Assembly (NCBI GenBank): GCA_964525555.1
Contig: CAZGHN010000012.1
Coordinates: 1-64,000 of the forward strand
Source of the DNA: JAFGHJ01 sp964525555
Lineage (GTDB): Bacteria > Hydrothermota > UBA3072
Direction of reading: 5' to 3'
DNA: 64,000 nucleotides
The translations under genes and the position numbers were made by a program. The notes under the pieces were generated by a model. That model worked only from the letters and a program-made list of their open reading frames with translations. It was not told where the DNA came from and searched no databases. Each line of letters starts with the position of its first letter. The stretch's first letter is position 1. Positions 33,985-43,358 of the stretch are shown here, piece by piece.

Positions 33985-34391
33985 CTTTAATTATAACAGT
34001 AATGTCAGCCATAATTCTTATTTTTGGAATAATTATCGGTACACAGAACGGAAATACTTTTGTTAACTTCTATCTTTTGAAATGGGAATTCGAGAACATT
34101 TCTCTGACCTTGCTTGTAATCCAATCTATTATTATAGGAATTATTATTACTATAATCCTATCAGGTGTCAATACTATAAAATTGAAATTGCAAGTAAGGG
34201 ATATACTTAAGGAAAATAAGAACCTTCAAAGGGAAATAAAAGCTTTAAAAAACTTACCCTTCGAAGAAGGAGAAGGAGAACCGATAGAGGATTTTGCCAA
34301 AATTGAAGAAGAAAATGATGAAAATGAAGATGAAGACGAAAACGAGGAAGAATTGGATTTTGCTGAGGAGAAAGAGGAGGAATCCACATAA
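33981..34391 (+). CDS. LapA-like membrane protein with acidic tail
   Basis: A 136-residue two-helix protein. I start at ATG 33981, which overlaps the miaB stop by four bases and has AAGGAGGGAG just upstream; an earlier in-frame start would add 13 non-hydrophobic residues. Helices at about 2-20 and 41-63 flank a GTQNGNTFVNFYLLKWEFENISL hairpin typical of LapA. A basic coiled segment follows, and the last 45 residues are almost entirely Glu, Asp and Asn, far longer than in usual LapA. It lies directly ahead of lapB, with a one-base overlap. Confidence 0.82.
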   Translation: MTLIITVMSAIILIFGIIIGTQNGNTFVNFYLLKWEFENISLTLLVIQSIIIGIIITIILSGVNTIKLKLQVRDILKENKNLQREIKALKNLPFEEGEGEPIEDFAKIEEENDENEDEDENEEELDFAEEKEEEST

Positions 34392-35509
34392 TGGATCTTC
34401 TTATATATTTGATTCTCTTTTTCGTACTTATCTGGATAGGATTATCTATATTCTCCAGAATGTCAGAAAAACTAAAAGGTCAAACACATAATACTTCTTA
34501 CATAAAAGGTTTGGAAGCTATGCTTGAAGGGAAAAATAATCGCGCGATAAAATTATTTAGGGAAGTTTTGGAAAAAGATCCATCAAATATTGAAAGTTAC
34601 CTATTTACAGGTAATTTGCTTAGGCAGCAAGGTGAGATAGTAAGGGCAATAAAGATTCATAAGAATCTTCTTGTAAACCCTCTGCTCAACAATGAGCAAA
34701 AAAACAGATTAAAAGAAGCCCTATCAGAAGATTATATTAAGAATAGAGATTGGGCAAAAGCAAAGCCAATGCTTGAGACTCTTTATAACCATAACCCAAA
34801 GAATGTAACATTAGCAACAAAGCTAATGGATGTTTATGAAAAATTAGAAAAATGGGACAAAGCTTTTAATGTGGCTAAAAAAGTATTTACCTCAAAAGAT
34901 CTTGCTAATTATGCCACACATCTTGTTGTGGAAGTATCTAAAAAAGATCCTAAAAAGGCAACCAAGTTCATTTCTATCGGAGAAAAAGGTAATATATCGT
35001 ATGCCTACTACTTGCACGGAAAACTTCTAATTTCAGAAGGAGACGAAAGCGGCGGAATAGAACAGATTAAAAAAGCTATATCTATTGATCCGGATAGAGC
35101 ATTTTTATATCTTCCTCTACTGGAAGAATATATGTTTGAGGAGGGGCAATTCAGTGTTCTTGAGCCTTACTTAAAAAGTAAATTCGAAGAGAATCCTGAC
35201 AATATTTGTATACTTTCTTCCTATATTTCTATTTTGAAGAAAAGAGGTCAATTAGAAAAGGCAAATGAAATTCTCGAAGATTCTGTAAAGAACTTTGATT
35301 TAGAAAATTATAACGTACTCCTTTCAGTAGCTATGATATCGAATGAAATAGGGGGAAATTTAGTCTCCGAATATCTTAAAAAGATTAAAAATAAAATGGA
35401 TAAAGGGTATTCCTTCAGATGTTCTAAATGCAACAATGAAACAGATCATTTTAGTTGGAAGTGCAACAATTGTAGTTCTCTGGGAACATTAAGTTTGAGT
35501 AGATGTTAA
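34391..35509 (+). CDS. lapB: LapB-like TPR protein with rubredoxin-type zinc site
   Basis: A 372-residue protein matching LapB (YciM): an N-terminal helix (about 2-20), about eight TPR-like helical pairs (GKNNRAIKLFREVLEKDPSNIESYLFTGNLL is typical), and a C-terminal rubredoxin-type metal domain with CSKCNNE...CNNCSSLG (two CxxC pairs, about 340-361). In E. coli LapB directs FtsH to degrade LpxC and so balances lipopolysaccharide. The lapA-lapB order is preserved here, suggesting an LPS-type outer membrane, though no lpx gene is in the window. Confidence 0.88.
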   Translation: MDLLIYLILFFVLIWIGLSIFSRMSEKLKGQTHNTSYIKGLEAMLEGKNNRAIKLFREVLEKDPSNIESYLFTGNLLRQQGEIVRAIKIHKNLLVNPLLNNEQKNRLKEALSEDYIKNRDWAKAKPMLETLYNHNPKNVTLATKLMDVYEKLEKWDKAFNVAKKVFTSKDLANYATHLVVEVSKKDPKKATKFISIGEKGNISYAYYLHGKLLISEGDESGGIEQIKKAISIDPDRAFLYLPLLEEYMFEEGQFSVLEPYLKSKFEENPDNICILSSYISILKKRGQLEKANEILEDSVKNFDLENYNVLLSVAMISNEIGGNLVSEYLKKIKNKMDKGYSFRCSKCNNETDHFSWKCNNCSSLGTLSLSRC

Positions 35510-35519
35510 GAACTAATTT

Positions 35520-36197
35520 ATGAATTTTATTCTTGTTTTACTGTTCCTAAACGCTGAAGATGCAGCAAAAGGAAAATACCAGAAAGCTTCAACGATAATA
35601 GACCCATACGAGGCAGCCGAATACTACAGGCAAATCATAAAGGAATCTCCTACGAGTCCTTACGCAGATTCTTCTCTTTTTCGAATCGGAATGCTATATT
35701 ATATTTTTGGAGATTTCGAAAAAGCAATTGACCATTTAGAAATAATTTTTAGAAAAGGTAAAAACTCTTCAATGTACGCTAAGACTTGTTATTGGTTAAA
35801 ATACTGTTATGGAAATACCGGAGATTCAACAAAATCTGAAGAAATGGAAGAATTATTAAAAAAACTAGTATCGGATAACAAGAAAAAAGAGTCTTCTCCA
35901 AAGAAAAAAGAAACAGAAGAAGATTTAAAAGAAGAAAAAAATATAAAACAGCCAAAAATGGAAACCGATCCAGGATTCTATACAATACAACTTGGAGCCT
36001 ATGAAGATAAAAAATGGCTCGAATATTTTCTCGGAAAGCTTAAAGAAAAATCTGTAGAATATTTTATACGAGAAGAAGGACGTTATTCAAAAATATATTC
36101 CGGTAAGTTTGAAAACAGAAGCGATGCCGAAAATTATCTCGAAGATTTAAAAAATAAAGGATTCCATGGTTTTATAGCTTTTGACTCCGCTCCTTAA
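35520..36197 (+). CDS. TPR and SPOR domain envelope protein
   Basis: A 225-residue protein. A short hydrophobic start (MNFILVLLFLNA) is probably an export signal. TPR-like helices follow (DPYEAAEYYRQIIKESPTSPYADSSLFRIGMLYY), then a Lys/Glu-rich linker (about 118-148) and a C-terminal SPOR domain (about 150-222: YTIQLGAYEDKKWLEYFLGKL, VEYFIREEGRYSKIYSGKF, LKNKGFHGFI). SPOR domains bind denuded peptidoglycan at division sites. It lies 10 bases after lapB without an obvious ribosome site and overlaps mutS by 17 bases. Confidence 0.8.
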   Translation: MNFILVLLFLNAEDAAKGKYQKASTIIDPYEAAEYYRQIIKESPTSPYADSSLFRIGMLYYIFGDFEKAIDHLEIIFRKGKNSSMYAKTCYWLKYCYGNTGDSTKSEEMEELLKKLVSDNKKKESSPKKKETEEDLKEEKNIKQPKMETDPGFYTIQLGAYEDKKWLEYFLGKLKEKSVEYFIREEGRYSKIYSGKFENRSDAENYLEDLKNKGFHGFIAFDSAP

Positions 36198-38709
36198 ACA
36201 ATATCTTCAAATCAAAAAAAAATATCAAGACTCTGTTTTACTCTTCCATATAGGTGATTTTTACGAAACTTTTTATGAAGACGCAAAAATCACTTCTGAA
36301 ATTCTCAATATAACACTAACCTCCAAACCTATGGGGAAAGGTTCAAGAGCTCCGCTAGCAGGCATTCCTATTAAAGCTGCTGATTCATATATTGAAAAAC
36401 TTGTTCGTTCCGGAAAAAAAGTTGCTGTTTGCGAACAAATTGGTGACCCCAAAAATTCGAAAGGTTTGGTAAAAAGAGAAGTTGTCGAAGTAATAACCTC
36501 TGGTACAGTTATGCGTCCGTCTTTACTGAAAGAAACGGATAATAATTATCTAGTCTCAGTCATAAAGGACGAAAATACATATGGAATTGCTTTTTCAGAT
36601 ATATCAACGGGAGAATTTCAATCCGGCGATATAAAAAACTTAATTGATGAATTAAATCGCTTATCTCCTAAGGAATTGATAGTTCCTGAAGGAATGAATA
36701 TAGACTTACCAGACAATATTCCCGTTACGAAAATAGAGCCTTATAGATTTGACAGAGAATTTGCTTTAGAGCTTATTAAAGACCATTTCGGCATTTTAAA
36801 AATAGATTCTTTCGGCCTATCAGAAAACTCACCAGCGATCTGTTCAGCTGGAGCACTGCTCTCATACATAATTGAGAATCAAAAAACTACATTAAGACAC
36901 TTAAAGAAAATAACACGTTTCAATCCTGAAAAAGGCATGGCTTTAGACGGAGCTACAATAAAAAATCTTGAACTTATAACTAAAATAAATGGTGTTCAAA
37001 AAGGGGCCCTTTTAGACGCGATAAATAAAACTTCAACATCCATGGGTAGCCGTCTTCTAAAAAAGTGTATATTATTCCCTTCTACTGATAAGAAAGAGAT
37101 CGAGGAGAAATTAGATGGCATAGAAGAATTAATCTTCAAAAGAGATGTTTTGAAAAATGTTCGCGAAAAACTAAAAGAGATTTACGATATCGAGAGAATT
37201 ACAGGTCGTGTGTCTACGTCCAGAGCAACTCCCCGGGATTTAATTTCTCTTAAAATATCTCTTTCTCACGCTGGCGAATTAAAAAAAATTCTTTCTATAT
37301 TGAATGCATTGATATTTAAAAACCAGGCAAAGAAAATCAAAGACCTAAAAAAAATAATAAATCTAATAGAAAATTCAATTATTGATGACCCTCCGGCAAA
37401 AATAAATTATTCAGGTATTTTTAAAAAAGGGTACAGCTCAGAATTGGATGAAATCAGGAGAATCGCTTCAGAAGGGAAAAGCTGGGTTTATAAATATGAA
37501 GCTGAACAAAGAAAAGAAACTGGTATAGATAAACTAAAAGTCGGATATAACTCAGTTTTTGGATATTATATAGAAATTACAAAAGCAAAACTTAAGAGCG
37601 TACCTGAAAATTATATAAAAAAACAAACTCTTACAAATGCAGAAAGATTTATAACTGAAGAATTAAAAGATTTTGAATCAAAGATTTTAACTGCAGAGGA
37701 AAGGCAAAATGAATTAGAAAAGAAACTCTTTGAAGAACTAATTGAAAAATTACAAAATTATATTAACGATTTCGAGGAAACAGCTACTGGTATTTCAGTA
37801 GTTGATATAATAATTGGTTTTACTGAACTTGCTATGGCAAATGACTACTGCCGTCCAAAAATATTAACTACTAAAGGTATAAAAATCAATGAGGGTAGGC
37901 ATCCGGTAGTTGAGAGAATCCTAAAAGAAGGTGAATTTATACCCAATAATGTTATTTTAAACGATAAAGAAAGTATAATTATCCTAACTGGACCTAATAT
38001 GGCGGGAAAATCTACATATTTACGTCAAATTGCCTTAATAGCTATTATGGCTCAGATTGGTTCATTTGTACCGGCAAAAAGTGCGGAAATAGGAATAATA
38101 GATAGTATTTTCACACGTATTGGCGCCTCTGATGATTTAGCCAGAGGTGTTTCAACTTTCCTGGCAGAAATGAACGAAACAGCTAATATATTAAATAATG
38201 TAACAGTCAACAGTCTCGTTATATTAGATGAAGTGGGGCGAGGAACAAGTACCTATGACGGACTTTCCATAGCCTGGGCGGTAATTGAATACCTAAATTC
38301 AATACCTGAGAAACCTATGGTACTTTTTGCAACCCATTATCATGAATTAACTGAATTGGAAGAATTTTATAAAACAATTATAAATTATAATGTTTCGGTT
38401 AAAGAAACTGAAAATGAAGTTATTTTCTTAAGAGATGTTAAAAAGGGGTCATCGGATAGAAGCTATGGTATCGAAGTTGCAAGACTTGCAGGGTTACCTG
38501 AAAGTGTAATATCAAGAGCAAAAGATTTACTTGCAGATTTAAAAGATGATGATCGAGTTATTAGAAAACACCCACCAGAAACAAGACAGAATTCACTTTT
38601 CCAGACAGAAAATATATTACTGAATAAAATAAAGTCTCTCGATCCAGACAATATGTCTCCAAAAGAAGCACTTGATATACTATACAAATTAAAAAAAGAG
38701 ATTGAATAG
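36181..38709 (+). CDS. mutS: DNA mismatch repair protein MutS
   Basis: Mismatch-sensing ATPase, partner of MutL. The 842-residue protein starts at TTG with TPLLKQYLQIKKKYQDSVLLFHIGDFYETF, where the Phe-x-Glu mismatch contact (FYE) lies at about 27-29. The C-terminal ABC ATPase has GPNMAGKSTY (Walker A, about 604), DDLARGVSTF, LDEVGRGTSTYDG (Walker B/signature) and ATHYHEL. The end lacks a long tetramerisation tail. Start choice rests on alignment with the normal MutS N terminus; an overlapping TTG without a clear ribosome site implies coupling to the SPOR gene. Confidence 0.95.
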   Translation: MTPLLKQYLQIKKKYQDSVLLFHIGDFYETFYEDAKITSEILNITLTSKPMGKGSRAPLAGIPIKAADSYIEKLVRSGKKVAVCEQIGDPKNSKGLVKREVVEVITSGTVMRPSLLKETDNNYLVSVIKDENTYGIAFSDISTGEFQSGDIKNLIDELNRLSPKELIVPEGMNIDLPDNIPVTKIEPYRFDREFALELIKDHFGILKIDSFGLSENSPAICSAGALLSYIIENQKTTLRHLKKITRFNPEKGMALDGATIKNLELITKINGVQKGALLDAINKTSTSMGSRLLKKCILFPSTDKKEIEEKLDGIEELIFKRDVLKNVREKLKEIYDIERITGRVSTSRATPRDLISLKISLSHAGELKKILSILNALIFKNQAKKIKDLKKIINLIENSIIDDPPAKINYSGIFKKGYSSELDEIRRIASEGKSWVYKYEAEQRKETGIDKLKVGYNSVFGYYIEITKAKLKSVPENYIKKQTLTNAERFITEELKDFESKILTAEERQNELEKKLFEELIEKLQNYINDFEETATGISVVDIIIGFTELAMANDYCRPKILTTKGIKINEGRHPVVERILKEGEFIPNNVILNDKESIIILTGPNMAGKSTYLRQIALIAIMAQIGSFVPAKSAEIGIIDSIFTRIGASDDLARGVSTFLAEMNETANILNNVTVNSLVILDEVGRGTSTYDGLSIAWAVIEYLNSIPEKPMVLFATHYHELTELEEFYKTIINYNVSVKETENEVIFLRDVKKGSSDRSYGIEVARLAGLPESVISRAKDLLADLKDDDRVIRKHPPETRQNSLFQTENILLNKIKSLDPDNMSPKEALDILYKLKKEIE

Positions 38710-38907
38710 CAGAAATAGCTACAAATCTGCCCCGAAACGCGCCAAAAACGCTCTATTTGAGTATTTTGTTCTTAAATCCACTAAAGATATGAGAAACCAA
38801 TTGAAAAGGCTAATGGAGGGTTTTTCATTTATTTAGAAACTAATACATAATTAGAGAAAAAATATATTTTTTACTAATTTACTAATTAACTGATATACTG
38901 ATATACC

Positions 38908-38938
38908 AAAAATATTGATTCTTTAAATCAATATTTTT
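38908..38938. terminator. AT-rich bidirectional hairpin between mutS and a convergent barrel gene
   Basis: A perfect 13-base stem (AAAAATATTGATT with AATCAATATTTTT) around a five-base loop, ending in T5 on either strand. It abuts the stop codon of the minus-strand gene. The stem is weak (two G-C pairs), so termination efficiency is uncertain. Confidence 0.5.
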
Positions 38939-39804
38939 CACAACTTATACGATAATGATACCCTATGAGATGCCAATAAAACTTTATGTACATTTACCGC
39001 ATAGTCAACCAAAAATCGTGATTTTTCTATTCCAAATCCTGCGGTTAACTGATTATTATTGATAAAACCAGCCCTTAAGTCAAGCCATTCATTCATGCCA
39101 ACCTCAAGACCTAAATTGTGATTGAATCCATAATCATCTTGAACAAGATCAACTTCCATAAGAACAGGTATTTTTCCAATTCTTTTATTAAATCCAATAC
39201 CTATTTGATAAGAAGGCGCAATATGTTCGGTTCTCCCTTCCCAGAATAAAGGAGAAGTTGTAATGTCCTTAATGGCAGCCCCTATGGAATAATTTTCCTT
39301 TTGGTAGATAAGCCCAAAATCTGTACCTGCTCCGACTGCAACGGCATCGTAAATTCTCTTGTAAATGAATTTAAGACCCATCCCAACAGAAAAATCTCCA
39401 ATCCACCTGGAATAGGTAGCGAATACAGCTCCTTCTCGTGAAGAAAAAGTGCTTATTAAATTGTTATAAAATTCTTCTCCTTCGTCAGGATAACCATCTC
39501 CGTCACTATCTCCCCATGCACCTCTTGTGTCATGTATATCTCCTACAGAATGAAAAACAAAGTGTAAGCCAAGCCCATATTCACCCTGTTGCAAGTTGAT
39601 TCCTCCACTTAAAACATTCGCAAGATCCCCAAACATTCTCGAACCAGTTAAGTATATGAAAGGTTCAAGAAGCAACGAAGAAGCAGGATTTTTATATCCA
39701 GTCGAAGGATAAGCAAGGCCCGTGGAACCTCTACCCCAACTTCCAGCATCTATCCCAACAAGAAAGACTTCACCATCAAAAAGAGCCAAAAGAAGTAAAA
39801 ACAT
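38938..39804 (-). CDS. PorV/UPF0164-like outer-membrane barrel
   Basis: A 288-residue exported barrel. A short signal is followed by AGSWGRGSTGLAYPSTGYKNPASSL, the glycine- and NPA-containing segment typical of UPF0164/PorV proteins. Repeated beta strands follow, with one loop GDSDGDGYPDEGEEF that looks like a calcium-binding thrombospondin-3-type repeat. It ends in SLSYKL. Its ATG overlaps the stop of the EF-G2-like gene by one base, as last gene of the operon that starts at 44318. Confidence 0.75.
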   Translation of the reverse strand: MFLLLLALFDGEVFLVGIDAGSWGRGSTGLAYPSTGYKNPASSLLLEPFIYLTGSRMFGDLANVLSGGINLQQGEYGLGLHFVFHSVGDIHDTRGAWGDSDGDGYPDEGEEFYNNLISTFSSREGAVFATYSRWIGDFSVGMGLKFIYKRIYDAVAVGAGTDFGLIYQKENYSIGAAIKDITTSPLFWEGRTEHIAPSYQIGIGFNKRIGKIPVLMEVDLVQDDYGFNHNLGLEVGMNEWLDLRAGFINNNQLTAGFGIEKSRFLVDYAVNVHKVLLASHRVSLSYKL

Positions 39805-41819
39805 TATTCCTCTTCTTTTTCTGTTTTCCTTTGAGATAAAATTTCCTGAGAAATTTCTTCAGGCACTCTCTCATAAAAGGCAAATTCTGCTGAATAAGTA
39901 CCTGTTCCTTGAGTTAAAGAACGTAATCTAGACGAATACTTAAACATTTCTTTTTCCGGAACATACGCATTAATTACTTGAAATTTACCTTTAGCATCGA
40001 TACCCAAGATTCTTCCTCGCTTAGAATTCAAATCTCCCATAACATCTCCTGTATATTCATCTGTTATAACAGTCTGAACCTTAACTATTGGTTCTAAAAG
40101 ATATGGAGATGCTTTCATAAGTGCATCTTTTAAAGCCATCGATCCCGCTCTCTTAAAAGCATTATCGGAAGAATCCACTGGATGATAAGAGCCGTCATAG
40201 ACTATGACTTTACAATCTATAACATTATAACCGGCTATAATGCCAGCATCTAAAGCTTCTTTGACGCCAGTTTCAACAGATGGAACATATTTGCTGGGAA
40301 TATTGCCACCTTTAATTTCATTTGCAAATTCAATTCCTGCACCTCTCTCCAGAGGCTCGACCTTAAGAAAAACTTCACCATACTGACCTCGTCCACCCGT
40401 TTGCTTTTTAAACTTAGCCTGACCTTCAGCTTTCTTTTGTATAGTTTCCCTATAATGAACTCCGGGTTTACCTTCTATAATTTTAACATCAAAATTTTCT
40501 TCCAGCCATGATTTAACGAATTGTAAGTGTTGCTCACCCATAGTTTCCAAAATCAGCTGTTTTGTTTCGGAATCAAAATTATAACTTAAAGTAGGATCTG
40601 ATTTTCTGAGTTTGGAAAGTCCTTTGGATATTTTGTCGTTATCCTTTTCACTTTCCCCTTCGATCACTATTTTTGCAACAGGATTAGGGAATTCAATTTT
40701 GTCCAATTTTACAGGATTAGCTGGATCAGCCAGTGTATTTCCTGAAGAAGTATTTTTTAATTTCACAAGAGCGCCAATCGAACCTGCATTAAGCTCATCA
40801 ACCTGTATTCTCTCATTCCCTTTCAATGTAAAAAGTTGATTGATTTTTTCTTCAGTATCGTTTGAGGTGTTAATTAGGGTATCTCCCGATTTAATCTTTC
40901 CTCTCCAGACTTTAATAAAACTTAATTCCCCAACGTGTGTTTCGAATTTTGTTTTAAAAGAAAATGCTGCAACGGGACCATCAACTGACTCGATTTGAGT
41001 GGGAAGTTTTGCCTCTGCAGGATACGGAAAAATGTCTTTTATATAATGCAAAAGGCAGTCCACCCCCATTAGAGAAACCGAATCTCCACTTATCAAAGGA
41101 TAAAGATTCCCAGTGAGAAATCCTCTCTTTAATCCATTTTTTAAATCTTCGTCAGTTATCTCCTTCTCTTCTATGAATTTTTCCATAAGCTCTTCATCAA
41201 CTTCTGCAAGTGCTTCAGTCAAAGAATCTCTATACTGCTTTATATCACTCTCAAATTCTGAAGAAAGCTCTATTTCTCCTTCAGCGGAATAGGCTTTTAA
41301 CTGTAAAATGTCTGCGACTCCAATTACTTTGCCTCCTTTTACTAAAGGAACAACAAGTGGAAGCAAACCACTTTTAACTTCTTCTTTTATCTCAGCTAAT
41401 ATACCTTTAAAATCTGTTCCCTCTTTTTCAATTTTACTTATATAGAATAAACCAGGGATACCTCTTTTTTTAGCATATTCTATCACTTGTCCTGTTATAA
41501 ATCCAAGACCTGAAGAGCCATCAACTACTATGATAACGGAATCACAAACACTTAAACCCGAAATCATTTCCCCCTGAAAATCAAGATATCCTGGCGTATC
41601 TATTAGGTCAATTTCTATACTGTCATATTTAAAAGTAGCTACAGAAAGACTAACGGAATACTTTCTATCTTTTTCATACTTCATATAATCGAAAAGTGAA
41701 GTCCCGCCATCAATTGAACCTAACCTGCTTGTAACCTTCGCCTTATACAATATTGCTTCTCCCAATGCAGTTTTACCAGAATTAGCATGTCCCGCAATAC
41801 AAATATTCCTTTTGTCCAT
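39804..41819 (-). CDS. Elongation factor G-like GTPase (EF-G2 type)
   Basis: A 671-residue translational GTPase with all five EF-G domains. The P-loop GHANSGKT is at 10-17, DTPG at 74-77, and domain IV contains KPGVHYRETI and GGRGQYGEVFLKVEPL. The G4 motif, NKxD in canonical EF-G, reads SKIE (128-131), and switch I lacks the usual RGITI sequence. These changes and GTSLFDYMKYEKDR match the EF-G2/FusA-like paralogue group first seen in Thermus. It is therefore probably not the main translocase. It is downstream of accA and the DUF4388 gene. Confidence 0.85.
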   Translation of the reverse strand: MDKRNICIAGHANSGKTALGEAILYKAKVTSRLGSIDGGTSLFDYMKYEKDRKYSVSLSVATFKYDSIEIDLIDTPGYLDFQGEMISGLSVCDSVIIVVDGSSGLGFITGQVIEYAKKRGIPGLFYISKIEKEGTDFKGILAEIKEEVKSGLLPLVVPLVKGGKVIGVADILQLKAYSAEGEIELSSEFESDIKQYRDSLTEALAEVDEELMEKFIEEKEITDEDLKNGLKRGFLTGNLYPLISGDSVSLMGVDCLLHYIKDIFPYPAEAKLPTQIESVDGPVAAFSFKTKFETHVGELSFIKVWRGKIKSGDTLINTSNDTEEKINQLFTLKGNERIQVDELNAGSIGALVKLKNTSSGNTLADPANPVKLDKIEFPNPVAKIVIEGESEKDNDKISKGLSKLRKSDPTLSYNFDSETKQLILETMGEQHLQFVKSWLEENFDVKIIEGKPGVHYRETIQKKAEGQAKFKKQTGGRGQYGEVFLKVEPLERGAGIEFANEIKGGNIPSKYVPSVETGVKEALDAGIIAGYNVIDCKVIVYDGSYHPVDSSDNAFKRAGSMALKDALMKASPYLLEPIVKVQTVITDEYTGDVMGDLNSKRGRILGIDAKGKFQVINAYVPEKEMFKYSSRLRSLTQGTGTYSAEFAFYERVPEEISQEILSQRKTEKEEE

Positions 41820-41865
41820 TAACTTTCCTCCTTTAGCAAAATCCGAATCGTTTTCTTAAGCGCAC

Positions 41866-42402
41866 TTATTTTTTTTCTACTCTTATTAAGCCAGACTGAA
41901 CCAGACCATATAAAATTTTTGCGAGATCGAATGTTTTCATTTTTAGTTCTTCCGCAATTTCCTTTATTGTCTTTTCTCCATTTATTATGGAAAGAGCTTT
42001 CCATTCCAGAGGCCTGAGTTCAATATCGCTAATATCCGGTTCTTCTACAAAGTCAACCACAACTTCTACAGAAGGTATTACATCTTCCATTTTAGCCCAT
42101 TCATCTATCTGTCTAGCAGCTTCTAAGATCACATTATTAACCGGTAGGTTAATAGTAACATTTTCTGTACTTTCTCCTACAATAAACTCAAATGTTCCAT
42201 TATCCCACTTGAGAAATAAATTTATAGCGTCAGTGCCTACATGCCTACCTGTTTCAGCATGTTTTATATTGCCATGCTCGAAATATATAACTCCAGTACC
42301 GTTATTTCCGGAAAGATGAAGGGCTCCGTCTTTACCTCCCATCTGGATAAATTGGAATATATCATTTAATTCAAAATCTTTAAAGTCGCCTCTTAACGCC
42401 AT
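41866..42402 (-). CDS. DUF4388 protein (PatA N-terminal-like)
   Basis: A 178-residue cytoplasmic protein. Residues 1-105 match DUF4388: GDFKDFELNDIFQFIQMGGKDGALHLS, GVIYFEHGNIKHAETG, WDNGTFEFI. This domain is common at the N terminus of response-regulator-like and gliding-related proteins. The remaining 70 residues form a winged-helix-like region (LRPLEWKALSIINGEKTIKEIAEELKMKTFDLAKILYGLVQSGLI). It begins three bases before the accA stop boundary and lies 46 bases ahead of the EF-G2 paralogue. The role is unknown, presumably signalling. Confidence 0.82.
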   Translation of the reverse strand: MALRGDFKDFELNDIFQFIQMGGKDGALHLSGNNGTGVIYFEHGNIKHAETGRHVGTDAINLFLKWDNGTFEFIVGESTENVTINLPVNNVILEAARQIDEWAKMEDVIPSVEVVVDFVEEPDISDIELRPLEWKALSIINGEKTIKEIAEELKMKTFDLAKILYGLVQSGLIRVEKK

Positions 42403-42404
42403 TA

Positions 42405-43358
42405 TTACTTTATATATATACCCATTTGGGAGAATTTTTCAATTCTTTTGTTTATGAGACTATCTTCTGGCGTATCTTTTAATTCATCATAACTTGCAAG
42501 AATAATTTCTCCTACCATCTGTGCTGCCCTTTCGGGATCACTATGGGCACCTCCTTCTGGTTCGCTTATAATTCCATCAATAATGTTAAATTGCTTTAGA
42601 TCTTCAGCCGTAATCTTTAAATATTCTGCAGCTTCTTTTTTATATTTCTGATCCCGGAAAATTATTGAAGCGCATCCCTCGGGTGAAATTACAGAATAAA
42701 TGGAAAACTCTTGCATATATATCTTATCACCTATACCGATAGCCAGGGCTCCACCACTGCCTCCCTCTCCAGTAATTATCACAATTATAGGCACGGGAAT
42801 AACTGCAATTTCTTTAATATTTTCTGCAATCGCTAAAGCTTGGCCTCTTTCTTCTGCTCCTATTCCCGGGTAAGCACCGGCAGTATCTATAAAACATACT
42901 ATCGGTAAATTAAATTTACCAGCCAATTTCATTATTCTTAAAGCTTTTCTATATCCTTCTGGATGTGCGCTGCCAAAATTCCTTTTGATTTTTTCGGCAG
43001 TTTTCCTTCCTTTCTCGTGACCAACAACCACAAAAGATATACCTTTCATTTTTCCTATACCGCTTACTATAGCTGCATCATCTGAAAATCTTCTATCGCC
43101 GTGGAGTTCAAACCAATCAGTAAATAAAAACTTCACATAGTCATTGGTATAAGGCCTATTAGGATGTCGTGCCATTTCCACTCTTTGCCATGGAGTTAGA
43201 GAAGAAAATATTTCCCTTTTAACTTTAACGAGTTTTGCATTTAATCTATTTAATTCAAGCTCATATTCCCCGCTCAAATTTCCATTTAGCGATTTTAACT
43301 CATCGATTTTTTCCTGAAGCTCAATTATTGGTTTTTCGAAATCTAAATATTTAGTCAT
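42405..43358 (-). CDS. accA: Acetyl-CoA carboxylase carboxyltransferase subunit alpha
   Basis: Half of the carboxyltransferase that transfers carboxyl from biotin to acetyl-CoA in the first step of fatty-acid synthesis. Full length at 317 residues with DFEKPIIELQEKIDELK at the start, ARHPNRPYTNDYVKFLFTDWFELHGDR, FGSAHPEGYRKALRIMKLA, FIDTAGAYPGIGAEERGQ and GEGGSGGALAIGIGD. The zinc-bearing beta subunit (accD) is not in the window. The gene is sandwiched between an outer-membrane barrel gene (one-base overlap) and the DUF4388 gene. Confidence 0.95.
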   Translation of the reverse strand: MTKYLDFEKPIIELQEKIDELKSLNGNLSGEYELELNRLNAKLVKVKREIFSSLTPWQRVEMARHPNRPYTNDYVKFLFTDWFELHGDRRFSDDAAIVSGIGKMKGISFVVVGHEKGRKTAEKIKRNFGSAHPEGYRKALRIMKLAGKFNLPIVCFIDTAGAYPGIGAEERGQALAIAENIKEIAVIPVPIIVIITGEGGSGGALAIGIGDKIYMQEFSIYSVISPEGCASIIFRDQKYKKEAAEYLKITAEDLKQFNIIDGIISEPEGGAHSDPERAAQMVGEIILASYDELKDTPEDSLINKRIEKFSQMGIYIK

